A DNA stretch of 64,000 nt, taken from positions 1,778,001-1,842,000 of the forward strand of contig NZ_CP117835.1 in assembly GCF_029094545.1 (NCBI RefSeq), given 5' to 3'. The position numbers and the translations under genes were made by a program. Below the pieces are notes generated by a model, which worked only from the letters and a program-made list of their open reading frames with translations, did no database searches and was not told where the DNA came from. Below are positions 26,633 to 35,589 of the stretch, piece by piece (the stretch's first letter is position 1; the number at the start of each line of letters is the position of its first letter). Origin of the DNA: Alkalihalophilus pseudofirmus. GTDB taxonomy: Bacteria > Bacillota > Bacilli > Bacillales > Bacillaceae_D.

Positions 26633-26999
26633 CTCATACACACCTTTTCATTCATCTGACTATTTATAGTGAAACGAAAGAAATGAATAGAAGGTTTCAA
26701 CCGGATCTCATTGAATAAATGATGGTCCCCTGCAGTGTGCAAAAGATACACTCAAAGTATAAAAAATAACCTATTGTGAAATGGTAAAACAATGGTTTGT
26801 TCTCCTATTCATTGGAAGAACCATGTGTTTCCATATATGTATGCTGTTTTATTCACATAAGATGAGTCCAATTTTGCACACGCGCATGTTCATGATTCGG
26901 ACTTCCAAAAAGATTTGATTCGTTTAAGATAAAGGTAAGCAAGACATCAGTTACCTACTCTTTAAAGCTAGCTAGCAAAATTAGAAAAGGTGATGTTTC
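26633..26999. other. Divergent intergenic region before the PTS operon
   Basis: About 370 bases between the lipoprotein gene and the PTS regulator. It must hold both divergent promoters, but I could not assign convincing -35/-10 pairs or a catabolite (cre) site. An imperfect inverted repeat ATGGTT...AACCAT spans about 26790-26824 and could be an operator. No coding frame was found. Confidence 0.4.
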
Positions 27000-29069
27000 A
27001 TGGCACTAGATCAACGAAGTACTCAATTGCTTCAACTGTTATTAAAAAAAGAAGCTCCTGTTTCGATTCTTGAACTTAGTAAAAGTTTAAGGGTCTCAAG
27101 AAGAACTATTTATTACAATCTTGAGAAAGTAAATGATTGGCTTAAGGACAATAAACTTGATCAAGTTCAACAAGTGAAATCAGTAGGGATATTTATTACT
27201 ACCTCTACGAAGAAAAAGATTCCAGAGCTTTTGAAGCTAAATAGCGATATTCAGTATGAGTATACAGCTCATGAGCGGCAAAAATTGATTTTAATCTTAC
27301 TTTTTACCAGCCATGAACCTATTTATGTGAAAGACCTGATAACGGTTACTAAAGCTAGCAGGAATTCTTGCTTAAATGATTTGAAAGCGATTAAACAGCA
27401 TTCTAAGCAATATCGTCTTGAGATCAATTATGAACGAAGCAAAGGTTACTACATCCATGGGCCGGAATTTGAACTTCGAAAATGGTTTGTTAATGCTTTT
27501 ACCTTTCAAAAAGACAATGACTTTTCAATAGAATTAATGTCTCTTTGGAAGGAAGCAAATCCGAGTTTATTAGAAACAGTTGAACATAATGTTCAGTTGC
27601 TGCAGGTACTTCAAAACGATTTAGATGTGCAGTTAAATCCAGAATCTATTGAAGAGCTAACATGGTATATAGCATTTTTCTTAGAGAGAATGAAGCTAGG
27701 GGAATATGTCTTTTTAACAAAAGATGAAAAACAGGCTTTAGAGAATAATCGTGCTTACAAAGGAGCAGAACTTCTTAGTCAAGAACTATTCAACTCGAAC
27801 CAATTATCGGTCCCTGAGGATGAAATTTATTATTTGACCATCTTCTTGTTGAGTTTACGCTCACTCTCTGACAGTCCAATGAGTACTGTAAATGGGCTTG
27901 AAGATGTCGTAAGAAAAATGGTGATTGATTTTCAAAGGTATGCATGTATTGAGTTTGAGCACTTCAGAGCGGTTGAAGAGAATCTTTTAATTCATATCAG
28001 GCCAGCCTTCTATCGGTTAAAATATGGGATTTCGGCTAAGAACCCTCTAACGAAATCGATAAAAGAGAAATATGGAGATGTCTTTGAACTGACAAAAAAA
28101 GTCCTTCCTCATTTAGAACGCTTTGTAGGCGCTGCCATTAATGATGATGAAGCAGCTTACATCACGATGCATTTTGGGGGATGGATGAGAAGAGAAGGAA
28201 GTCAGCCAGCTGCACGGAAACATGCGTTGATTGTATGTTCAAGCGGTATTGGAACTTCTCAGATTTTGAAAAGTCAGTTAGAAACCTTATTTTCAACACT
28301 TGATTTTGAGGTAGTGACCTCAATAGAAGAATCCAAAACGAAAGCCGACCTGATTTTTACGACAGTTTTACTGCAGAAGCAAACGCTGCCTACATTTCAT
28401 GTAAATGCGATTCTTAATGATGTGGAAAAAGAGAGACTTCTAACAAATGTAAATCGATTGTTACACCAAAGAGAGTCTTCTTCTAGAACCGGACAATTAA
28501 ACGAGATTCTACAAGCTATTGAAAAGCATGCTGATATTCACAATGAGAAGCAATTATTAGAAGAGATTGAACACATTCTCTCTAATAAGCAATTAAAAAT
28601 AAAGGAGCTTTATAAACCGATGCTAAACGAAATTATAGACAAGTCGTCGATTCAGATTGTAGATAACGTTAGCAGCTGGCAAGAGGCTGTGGAAATGGCT
28701 TCTGCCCCGTTGCTAGATAACAATTCAATCAGTCAAAGTTATGTTGATGCAATGATTTCAAACATTGATGAACTAGGACCATATGTCATCATTGCACCGC
28801 AAGTAGCAATCCCGCATGCTAGACCGGAAAAAGGAGTGAATAGGTTAAGCATGAGCCTTCTTAAACTGAATGAGCCTATTGCTTTCTCAGAAGAAGAAAG
28901 GCACCAAGCGTCACTTCTCTTCGTCTTAGCTGCAACAGATAACGAAACCCATTTAAAAGCATTATCTCAATTAACAACGATGTTATCTGAAGAAGAAAAT
29001 ATTGAGAAGCTGCGTCAAAGTGAAGATGTTACTGATATTCAAGTTTTAATTGATAAATATTCAAATTAA
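27000..29069 (+). CDS. PRD-containing PTS-controlled transcriptional regulator with EIIB-like and EIIA domains
   Basis: 689 residues. Order: two N-terminal DNA-binding helix-turn-helix domains (residues 1-160; VSRRTIYYNLEKVNDWL), two PTS regulation domains (about 185-390), an EIIB(Gat)-like domain with Cys in LIVCSSGIGTSQ (about 411), and a C-terminal EIIA(Fru/Mtl/asc) domain with active-site His in VAIPHARPE (about 606). This is the MtlR/LicR-type architecture, an activator controlled by phosphorylation. It heads an operon with an EIIB and an EIIC gene. No separate EIIA gene exists here, so its EIIA domain may also phosphorylate the transporter; this is inference. Confidence 0.88.
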   Translation: MALDQRSTQLLQLLLKKEAPVSILELSKSLRVSRRTIYYNLEKVNDWLKDNKLDQVQQVKSVGIFITTSTKKKIPELLKLNSDIQYEYTAHERQKLILILLFTSHEPIYVKDLITVTKASRNSCLNDLKAIKQHSKQYRLEINYERSKGYYIHGPEFELRKWFVNAFTFQKDNDFSIELMSLWKEANPSLLETVEHNVQLLQVLQNDLDVQLNPESIEELTWYIAFFLERMKLGEYVFLTKDEKQALENNRAYKGAELLSQELFNSNQLSVPEDEIYYLTIFLLSLRSLSDSPMSTVNGLEDVVRKMVIDFQRYACIEFEHFRAVEENLLIHIRPAFYRLKYGISAKNPLTKSIKEKYGDVFELTKKVLPHLERFVGAAINDDEAAYITMHFGGWMRREGSQPAARKHALIVCSSGIGTSQILKSQLETLFSTLDFEVVTSIEESKTKADLIFTTVLLQKQTLPTFHVNAILNDVEKERLLTNVNRLLHQRESSSRTGQLNEILQAIEKHADIHNEKQLLEEIEHILSNKQLKIKELYKPMLNEIIDKSSIQIVDNVSSWQEAVEMASAPLLDNNSISQSYVDAMISNIDELGPYVIIAPQVAIPHARPEKGVNRLSMSLLKLNEPIAFSEEERHQASLLFVLAATDNETHLKALSQLTTMLSEEENIEKLRQSEDVTDIQVLIDKYSN

Positions 29070-29091
29070 TTAATTATTGGAGGAATGTAAA

Positions 29092-29367
29092 ATGAAAATT
29101 TTAGTTGTATGTGGAAATGGATTAGGAAGCAGCTTTATCGTGGAAATGAACGTAAAGAAAGCACTAGGCGAGTTAGGAATTGATGCAGAAGTTTCACACA
29201 CAGACTTAGCTACTTCAAAAACAGAAGATGCAGATTACTACATTGGATCTCAAGATATTATCTCAAACCTAGATGATGGCAACCGTCACATTATTCCACT
29301 TGTTAACTTGTTAAATCAGCAAGAATTGAAGGAAGCTTTACAAAAACATATTGTTACGGAGGGATAA
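29092..29367 (+). CDS. PTS ascorbate-type transporter EIIB
   Basis: 91 residues starting MKILVVCGNGLGSSFIVEMN, with phosphorylatable Cys7 in the CGNGLGSS P-loop-like motif of SgaB/UlaB proteins. ATG 29092 behind GGAGG; a start five codons earlier would include the ribosome-binding site. It lies between the regulator gene (22 bases) and the EIIC gene (two bases), in one operon. It accepts phosphate from an EIIA and passes it to the incoming substrate, L-ascorbate or a related acid sugar. Confidence 0.88.
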   Translation: MKILVVCGNGLGSSFIVEMNVKKALGELGIDAEVSHTDLATSKTEDADYYIGSQDIISNLDDGNRHIIPLVNLLNQQELKEALQKHIVTEG

Positions 29368-29369
29368 TT

Positions 29370-30632
29370 ATGGCTGAATTAATCATGAATGACATCCTGG
29401 GAACTCCCGCCATTCTAGTAGGGTTATTTGCCCTGCTAGGCCTTCTGCTCCAAAAAAAGAGCTCAGCTGATACCGTTTCAGGTACATTAAAAACAATTAT
29501 GGGATTCGTTATTATTGGAGTAGGTGCAGGAGTCCTTATTTCCTCTCTTGACTTCTTTTCACAAATGTTTGAAAGGGCTTTTAATATTCGAGGAGTTATT
29601 CCGAATAATGAAGCCGTAGTAGCAGTTGCTCAGCAAGCATTTGGTACAGAAACAGCAATGATAATGTTATTTGGTATGGTGGCTAATATCGTAATTGCAC
29701 GTCTTACGCCTTTTAAATATATCTTCCTTACAGGTCATCACACACTCTTTATGGCTTGTATGATTGCTGTTATTTTAAGTACAGGCGGCATGAGCGGAGT
29801 ACCATTAGTTATCACTGGATCGATTATTTTAGGTTCATTAATGGTCTTCTTCCCGGCAATCTTGCAGCCATATATGCGACAAATTACTGGGAATGATGAT
29901 ATTGCCCTTGGTCACTTCGGCTCTGTCGGATACTTTGTCTCAGGTACGATCGGAAAGTATTTCGGAAATAAAGAAAAAACAACTGAAGATATTAAAGTAC
30001 CAAAATCTCTTGGGTTCTTGCGTGATACATCTGTAGCGGTTTCACTAACAATGGCGATCTTATTCATTGTCGTAGCATTATTCGCAGGTTCTACTTACAT
30101 TGAGACGGAGCTAAGTGAAGGAATGAACTTCATTATCTTCTCTATCATGCAAGGTATAACCTTTGCAGCTGGTGTGTATGTGGTTCTTGCTGGGGTACGT
30201 ATGTTACTCGCTGAAATCGTTCCTGCATTTAAAGGGATTGCTGATAAAATTGTTCCAAATGCAAAACCTGCTTTAGATGCACCTGTAGTATTCCCGTTTG
30301 CACCTAATGCAGTAATTATCGGTTTCCTCTTTAGTTTTCTTGCAGGACTCGGAAGTATGTTCATCTTACCAGTATTCGGTCTTGCTTTAATCGTGCCTGG
30401 CTTAGTCCCTCACTTTTTTACGGGAGCCGCTGCCGGAGTATTCGGTAATGCAATGGGCGGCCGTCGCGGTGCGATCTTAGGAGCGGTCACAAACGGTATT
30501 CTAATTAGTTTCTTACCTGCCCTCTTACTGCCAGTCCTTGGTTCGATAGGATTTGAAGGAACAACATTCGGTGATTCTGATTTCGGAGTTGTAGGAATTC
30601 TACTAGGTTGGTTAATGAGTTTGTTTAATTAA
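29370..30632 (+). CDS. PTS ascorbate-type transporter EIIC (UlaA/SgaT family)
   Basis: 420 residues, about ten membrane spans. Features of the UlaA/SgaT family include MNDILGTPAILVGLFALLGL at the N-terminus, RLTPFKYIFLTGHHTLFMAC, GHFGSVGYFVSGTIGKYFG and FFTGAAAGVFGNAMGGRRGA. The family imports L-ascorbate or other acidic or modified sugars with phosphorylation. None of the ula catabolic genes (lactonase, decarboxylase, epimerases) lie in the window, so the substrate remains open. ATG behind GGAGGG. Confidence 0.88.
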   Translation: MAELIMNDILGTPAILVGLFALLGLLLQKKSSADTVSGTLKTIMGFVIIGVGAGVLISSLDFFSQMFERAFNIRGVIPNNEAVVAVAQQAFGTETAMIMLFGMVANIVIARLTPFKYIFLTGHHTLFMACMIAVILSTGGMSGVPLVITGSIILGSLMVFFPAILQPYMRQITGNDDIALGHFGSVGYFVSGTIGKYFGNKEKTTEDIKVPKSLGFLRDTSVAVSLTMAILFIVVALFAGSTYIETELSEGMNFIIFSIMQGITFAAGVYVVLAGVRMLLAEIVPAFKGIADKIVPNAKPALDAPVVFPFAPNAVIIGFLFSFLAGLGSMFILPVFGLALIVPGLVPHFFTGAAAGVFGNAMGGRRGAILGAVTNGILISFLPALLLPVLGSIGFEGTTFGDSDFGVVGILLGWLMSLFN

Positions 30633-30643
30633 TATTTAATAAC

Positions 30644-30697
30644 AGTAAAAAAATCGGGCTGTCCCAATAGGTCATTAAAGACCTTAGGGGCAGCCCT
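30644..30697 (-). terminator. Terminator between PTS and siderophore operons
   Basis: Outer stem GGGCTGTCCC / GGGGCAGCCC with an inner AGGTC/GACCT hairpin. The T7 tract is on the minus-strand exit, so it mainly ends the siderophore operon; the plus-strand exit has only a short T content. Confidence 0.82.
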
Positions 30698-30704
30698 ATT
30701 GTGG

Positions 30705-32534
30705 TTAAAAAGCTGCTAGCTTACTTGCAGCTAAATGCAATGGATTTTGGACTTTGCCGTACTCTGAAGCGTGGGGACGATCGTCATCATCCTCATATCC
30801 ATAATCAATCATACGGTTGCGGTTTAAGCATAATTTTGTAAATTGCGGTCTAAGCATATCAAACAGTGTAAAGCGCTCTTTTAATTCTGGAAAACGATTC
30901 TGATAGTCAATGATCGTGTTTCTGAGCGAAAGCCAGAATTGCTCTTCATCCATGTACTCATACGTATCTAATATATCAGCGAGATACCTGAAGTGGCAGA
31001 CGAACAGCCCGGTAAATACAAACTGGCAAAGCCCTTCTCTTCCCTCGCTGCGTAGAACGGGTTTCAATTCATTTGGCAAATGCTCAAGTTCAGGCAGAGG
31101 CTCATCACTGACATTTACATCATCAACAAAGTCTTTCATCGCTAAGCGGTGCGGGATATGATTTTTTAACACAACCACCGTATTTTGACCGTGCGGCGAG
31201 AAAACCGTTCCATACTTGTAGAGGAAATGAAGGAGCGGCTGCACGACCACATCAAATAATGTTTTCATCCACTCTTTGGTTGTTAAGCCGGATCGTTCGA
31301 TTAGGGCTGCTACGAACGGCTTCTTCTTATCGTCTATATAAAGAAGGGATGCTAATGTAACAGCATGCTCGTTTTCATCTAAGAAACTGTATATACTCTC
31401 CCTCCAGATCGTTCCGAGCATTTCGTGATATTGATAAGGAGCACCAGTTAACTTGGAAAAGTAAGGATGCTCATAATTCATACTGGCAATTTCTCCAGGT
31501 AAAATGATACGGCATTCTTTGTTTAAAAATTCATCTTTATCGCGTATGTCGTGAATGTACTCGGTGATCGTAGGTGCGACTACTGTCCGCTCACCTGGTA
31601 AGCCGCGGTACACAAGTGTGTTTAGGATGCTCATCGGCAGCTTTACGTGATGCTTATGCTTGGCACTACGGTTCACAAAAGTACGAATCGATTGCTGCGG
31701 CAGATAGAGATCATCGCTTTTTCCTACATAAATGATATGTTTATAAGCAATTTCTGATGCGAAATAATATACAATCATCTCATTCCACTGCCATTCATGA
31801 ACCGGGATCAAATAATACTTACTCGCATCCACTCCCTCATATTCTATCATCTGTACAAAGTGTTGATAGTTTTCCTCACCTAGCTCACTTCTAATCATCG
31901 ATTCATAATCTACAGTAGAGACGGAATGAAACGTTGCGTGATCTCGGTGAGCAGCAATCCATGAGAGCTGTACTTCCTTTTTTTGTTCCGGAGCATAGGA
32001 AAGATAGTCAGTGTAATTAAAACCTATACGCCCTTTATTATATGTTATCCAAGGATGCCCTTCCATCTCTCCTTCAAGCTCTGCATAATCAAGATCAACC
32101 AACTCATCAGCTGAAGTCGCTTTTTTCTTTTGCAGAATGTGAGCATCAGCTAAAAGAGTATTGTGGTATTCTTTAATTAAGTGGCCCGTTGTGACGGGAT
32201 TCATCCCCACGTCATGCTGGATATCTAGAATAAATTGAATAGGATCTTTTGCATGAATCCATTCACCGTCTTTTAGGAACGTTATAGATTCTGGAAAAAC
32301 ATGATAGCTGTCCATTAATCGCTTCTTCGCTTTAAATTGATATTGCGCTTTTTTACCGGTATCCTTTGTTAAAGAAAGTTGATACAGAGCGGCACCCTCT
32401 TCTTCACTAACCACAGTGGGGTGAATCATATCTTCATACATAAATTCGGTAATCATTTTAGTGAGAAGCTGTCTTCCTGCTTCGGTCCATACTTCTTCAG
32501 TTACTATATCCTGTATACGAGTTTGAGTATTCAT
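30705..32534 (-). CDS. IucA/IucC family siderophore synthetase (RhbF-like)
   Basis: 609 residues, NRPS-independent siderophore (NIS) synthetase. Family marks include HPWITYNKGRIGFN near residues 159-172 (the HPxxKxR-type ATP-binding region in variant form), LPMSILNTLVYRGLPGERTV and a C-terminal FerIucC/FhuF-like segment with FSPHGQNTVVVLKNHIPHR, whose histidine-rich loop contacts ATP. It is last in the operon. By gene order it corresponds to RhbF of rhizobactin 1021, the second condensation of a hydroxamate amine with citrate. ATG behind AAGGAGAG. Confidence 0.87.
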   Translation of the reverse strand: MNTQTRIQDIVTEEVWTEAGRQLLTKMITEFMYEDMIHPTVVSEEEGAALYQLSLTKDTGKKAQYQFKAKKRLMDSYHVFPESITFLKDGEWIHAKDPIQFILDIQHDVGMNPVTTGHLIKEYHNTLLADAHILQKKKATSADELVDLDYAELEGEMEGHPWITYNKGRIGFNYTDYLSYAPEQKKEVQLSWIAAHRDHATFHSVSTVDYESMIRSELGEENYQHFVQMIEYEGVDASKYYLIPVHEWQWNEMIVYYFASEIAYKHIIYVGKSDDLYLPQQSIRTFVNRSAKHKHHVKLPMSILNTLVYRGLPGERTVVAPTITEYIHDIRDKDEFLNKECRIILPGEIASMNYEHPYFSKLTGAPYQYHEMLGTIWRESIYSFLDENEHAVTLASLLYIDDKKKPFVAALIERSGLTTKEWMKTLFDVVVQPLLHFLYKYGTVFSPHGQNTVVVLKNHIPHRLAMKDFVDDVNVSDEPLPELEHLPNELKPVLRSEGREGLCQFVFTGLFVCHFRYLADILDTYEYMDEEQFWLSLRNTIIDYQNRFPELKERFTLFDMLRPQFTKLCLNRNRMIDYGYEDDDDRPHASEYGKVQNPLHLAASKLAAF

Positions 32535-32556
32535 TTTTCCACTCTCCTTAAAGAAA

Positions 32557-33732
32557 TTATGCTGCTTTGTTTTTTTCTGTTTTAGTACTCATATTGAATG
32601 TGAATAACGCAACGATTATGGCTGTTACACATAGAAAGCCAGCACCGGTAAGTGGTGAAGCTAGAGTGAATGCAGCAGCTGTACTAGAAGCTGCGAGCGG
32701 TGCAATGAGAAGTCCGGCATTCTGAAACGTTGAAGCTGCAGCGTACACTTGAACGTGATTTGTGCTTCGATTAAAGATAGTCAGCTCTAGTGCGGCTTGT
32801 GAGATGATTAAACAAAAGCCGTACACTATTCGACTCGCCCAAAGCCAGATGAGTTGATCTGTCAAGCCTTGCACAATAAGAGTAAATGCTAATATTGCGA
32901 GTGTTACGGTAAAGATCAGCGGTGCCCGGTGTTTGCACCATCCCTTTTGTATGAAAGGAAAAGCAAAGATTGCCATTGCACTTGGCATCATAAACAATAA
33001 GCTGCCCTCAAAGCTAGATAGCTGAAATTCATTCATAGTGTAAAGAGTGAAATAGGGACGGATCATGTTGTTTGCTGTGTGAAAGAGCAGCAAAATCAAT
33101 CCTATGCCCGCTAGTATAAATCCATGCTTTCGGGTAAAGCCCTGCTTAACTTTTGGAGGGCTGATCGTATGTGTATTTAAATATCTTAATGTGACAAAGG
33201 CAGTGAACCATAATAAAAGTTCAATGGCTGCTAAACCGATGAACAAGTATAATGGTTGCTCTAGCGCAATGATCCAAGCCCCAGTCAACGTGCCGGTGAT
33301 CACTGCTGCATGAAATACCATGTGATACATACCAACGACTCGAGTACGCTTTCTCTCACCATTTAACTGAATTAATAACGGATAAATAAAAAACAGGCTG
33401 CTTTTTCCTATTAATAATAAAACGGTGAATATCATGAATTGAATCTCATGCTGTGATATAGCCATGCATAAAAGCATCATAGCTGAGATCCATTGCCCCG
33501 TATAAATGAGGTGCTTTACTTCAAAACGCTTAGATAAAATCCCCCATATCGGGACGGAAATGACGACTGTCAATCTAGCAATGAAGATATACAGAGCCGT
33601 AAATTCCAAGTCTTCTACTCCAAACACCTTAGAGAAAAATTGCGGATAAAATGGTGATAAAATGACATCAGCTAAGATGAAATAGAAGATTAATAGAAAC
33701 AGCACAGCTTGCTGGACTTTAGTTGAAGTCAC
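32557..33732 (-). CDS. Major facilitator superfamily transporter, probable siderophore exporter
   Basis: 391 residues, about twelve membrane spans. The MFS loop 2-3 motif appears as PIWGILSKRFEVKHLIYTG (about 59-77). Its GTG start overlaps the stop of the monooxygenase gene by four bases, so it is translated with the biosynthetic genes. The position suggests export of the finished siderophore; import of a precursor is the alternative. Uptake genes for the ferric complex are not in the window. Confidence 0.82.
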   Translation of the reverse strand: MTSTKVQQAVLFLLIFYFILADVILSPFYPQFFSKVFGVEDLEFTALYIFIARLTVVISVPIWGILSKRFEVKHLIYTGQWISAMMLLCMAISQHEIQFMIFTVLLLIGKSSLFFIYPLLIQLNGERKRTRVVGMYHMVFHAAVITGTLTGAWIIALEQPLYLFIGLAAIELLLWFTAFVTLRYLNTHTISPPKVKQGFTRKHGFILAGIGLILLLFHTANNMIRPYFTLYTMNEFQLSSFEGSLLFMMPSAMAIFAFPFIQKGWCKHRAPLIFTVTLAILAFTLIVQGLTDQLIWLWASRIVYGFCLIISQAALELTIFNRSTNHVQVYAAASTFQNAGLLIAPLAASSTAAAFTLASPLTGAGFLCVTAIIVALFTFNMSTKTEKNKAA

Positions 33733-35042
33733 GTATGAACTCCAAATTGCTGAAATACATTTCGCTTGCGAACAGGGTACACTTCCTTTTGTGCCAGCTT
33801 GTTTATTATCACAGCATTACGATAAGCCCCTAACCCTAAGTCAGGTGCACCAACCCCATGTGTATGCATTTCTCCGTTTTGAACAAATAATTTGTTATCG
33901 GTCAATTCTTTTAATTTCAATTCATAGTCGTGTGTAATTTGGTAGCGAGCTTCCTGATCCCAATTAATGATCGACTCTAAATTCTTAATAAAAGAAGGGA
34001 TCGGGTGTGAGTATCCCGTCGCAGATATGATAACCTCGCTTTTATGTTTGAACATCTCATTTTGTTCCCATTGATTGCAACAAACTGTAAATCCGTTTTC
34101 CGTTTTCTCTACTTCAGTTACTTCTGTTTTAGCAAGCAAGCGGACATCAGGTTTATCCCCGCCGATTGAATGTTCATACAGCAGGTCGTAAATATCGGAT
34201 ATTGTCTGAGCGCTGATCCCTTTATACAGCAGGTCTTGCTTTGGCAGCTGCGTATCTTTTACTGATTGAGGTAATTTATAGAAATAATTTATATATTCAG
34301 GTGAAAAATGTTCAAGACCAAGCTTTGAGTATTCCATTGGGTGGAAACCTTTTGACCGTGTGAACCAATCCAGCTTGTACTGATAATTAGGCTGCTCCTT
34401 TAATAATTCTAGAAATACCTCTGCTGCACTTTGACCTGAGCCAATGACTGTAATGGAATTGGCTTCTCTTAAACGATCACGGTGATGCAAAAATTGTGCA
34501 GAGTGAAACAAGTCCTTCCCTTCTTGTGCCTTTAAGCTTGCTGGCATAACTGGAGAGCTCCCGATACCCAGTACCACGTCTTTCGCGTAAAAAGTATTAT
34601 TTTTCCCCGTTTTCATTTGTATCGTTTCTATTCTGAAGAGCTGCTGTGTCTTATCATGTTCAATTGATTCTACACGCGTTTCAAATTGACAATTGGAAAG
34701 CTGTTTAGAAACCCATTTACAATAATGGTTGTACTCTCTTCTTGGGATGTGAAATCTCTCAAGAAAATAAAATTTATAGAGCCTGTCCACTTCATGCAAA
34801 TAATTAAGGAAGCTGTAGTGGCTTTTTGGGTTCACCATAGTAACCACATCTGCTAAAAATGGGACTTGTAAAGTTGTCTCTTCTATCAAAAGGCCTCCAT
34901 GCCATTCAAATTCTGGTTTTTGTTCTAGGAATATTGTGTTAAGGTCTGTCCCTTCCTCAATAAGCGCTGCTAAGCCTAAGTTAAAGGGACCAAGGCCTAT
35001 ACCTATTACGTCATACACATTGTCCGTTTCTAAATGGGACAT
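33729..35042 (-). CDS. Siderophore N-monooxygenase (IucD/SidA/RhbE family)
   Basis: 437 residues, FAD- and NADPH-dependent N-hydroxylase. The FAD motif is VIGIGLGPFNLGLAAL (about 12-27), the NADPH motif is TVIGSGQSAAEVFLELL (near residue 200), and the C-terminal ATGYSHP is the conserved ATGY element. ATG 35042 behind AGGAGG with nine-base spacing. In rhizobactin/schizokinen synthesis the homologue hydroxylates 1,3-diaminopropane. The gene begins inside the 3' end of the acetyltransferase gene (32-base overlap). Confidence 0.88.
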   Translation of the reverse strand: MSHLETDNVYDVIGIGLGPFNLGLAALIEEGTDLNTIFLEQKPEFEWHGGLLIEETTLQVPFLADVVTMVNPKSHYSFLNYLHEVDRLYKFYFLERFHIPRREYNHYCKWVSKQLSNCQFETRVESIEHDKTQQLFRIETIQMKTGKNNTFYAKDVVLGIGSSPVMPASLKAQEGKDLFHSAQFLHHRDRLREANSITVIGSGQSAAEVFLELLKEQPNYQYKLDWFTRSKGFHPMEYSKLGLEHFSPEYINYFYKLPQSVKDTQLPKQDLLYKGISAQTISDIYDLLYEHSIGGDKPDVRLLAKTEVTEVEKTENGFTVCCNQWEQNEMFKHKSEVIISATGYSHPIPSFIKNLESIINWDQEARYQITHDYELKLKELTDNKLFVQNGEMHTHGVGAPDLGLGAYRNAVIINKLAQKEVYPVRKRNVFQQFGVHT

Positions 35043-35589
35043 CCTTCCACCTCCTGTAAAATACCTCTCGCTCACAAACCATTAAAAGTCCTTTTTTATC
35101 TGGTAAATCGATCTCTTTTATAGGTATAAATCCGCATTTATTAAATACGTGGATCATCTTTTTATTGCGTATATCTGGCTCAGCTACGATTCTCATCGTT
35201 TGTTCCTTGGTAAACTGATAGGCTGTCATTGCGCGAAGTATAGGCAAGGCTAATCCTCTACCCAGATAACATTCAGGGCCGATTAATAAATGGATGCCTT
35301 GGTCTGTTTCGTCTGCGTCATAATAATTGGCAATCACATCATCACTAGCCCAGTAACTTTCCCAATAGCACATTGGGATACCATCAAGTTCGCCAATATA
35401 TAAAGTTTGGTGTGTATCTGCTAAAAGCTTTTTTAAATGTGTTTGATATTGGTCGTACGGAAAGTTCTGCTGCCAAAAAGGAATGACATGAGGCTTATGA
35501 TGCCACTCATGTAAACGAGCAACGTCTTTATCAAACTCAACTTCCCGAAACGTGATGAGATGGTCAAACTCTCCTTCTCGGGTATTCAC
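35011..35589 (-). CDS. Siderophore N-acetyltransferase (RhbD/IucB-like GNAT)
   Basis: 192 residues. LHEWHHKPHVIPFWQQNF near the N-terminus, CYWESYWASDDVI in the middle and HLLIGPECYLGRGLALPILR around the acetyl-CoA loop are typical of IucB/RhbD-type hydroxylamine acetyltransferases. The enzyme converts N-hydroxy-diamine to the N-acetyl hydroxamate. GTG start at 35589 behind AAGGAG. It overlaps both neighbours (26 bases with the upstream synthetase, 32 with the monooxygenase), an unusually compact arrangement. Confidence 0.85.
   Translation of the reverse strand: MNTREGEFDHLITFREVEFDKDVARLHEWHHKPHVIPFWQQNFPYDQYQTHLKKLLADTHQTLYIGELDGIPMCYWESYWASDDVIANYYDADETDQGIHLLIGPECYLGRGLALPILRAMTAYQFTKEQTMRIVAEPDIRNKKMIHVFNKCGFIPIKEIDLPDKKGLLMVCEREVFYRRWKDVPFRNGQCV

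Noticed and set aside
26672-26690. cre-like sequence TGAAACGAAAGAAATGA upstream of the PTS operon
   Set aside because: Alignment with the TGWAANCGNTNWCA consensus fails at the central CG and at the second half-site.
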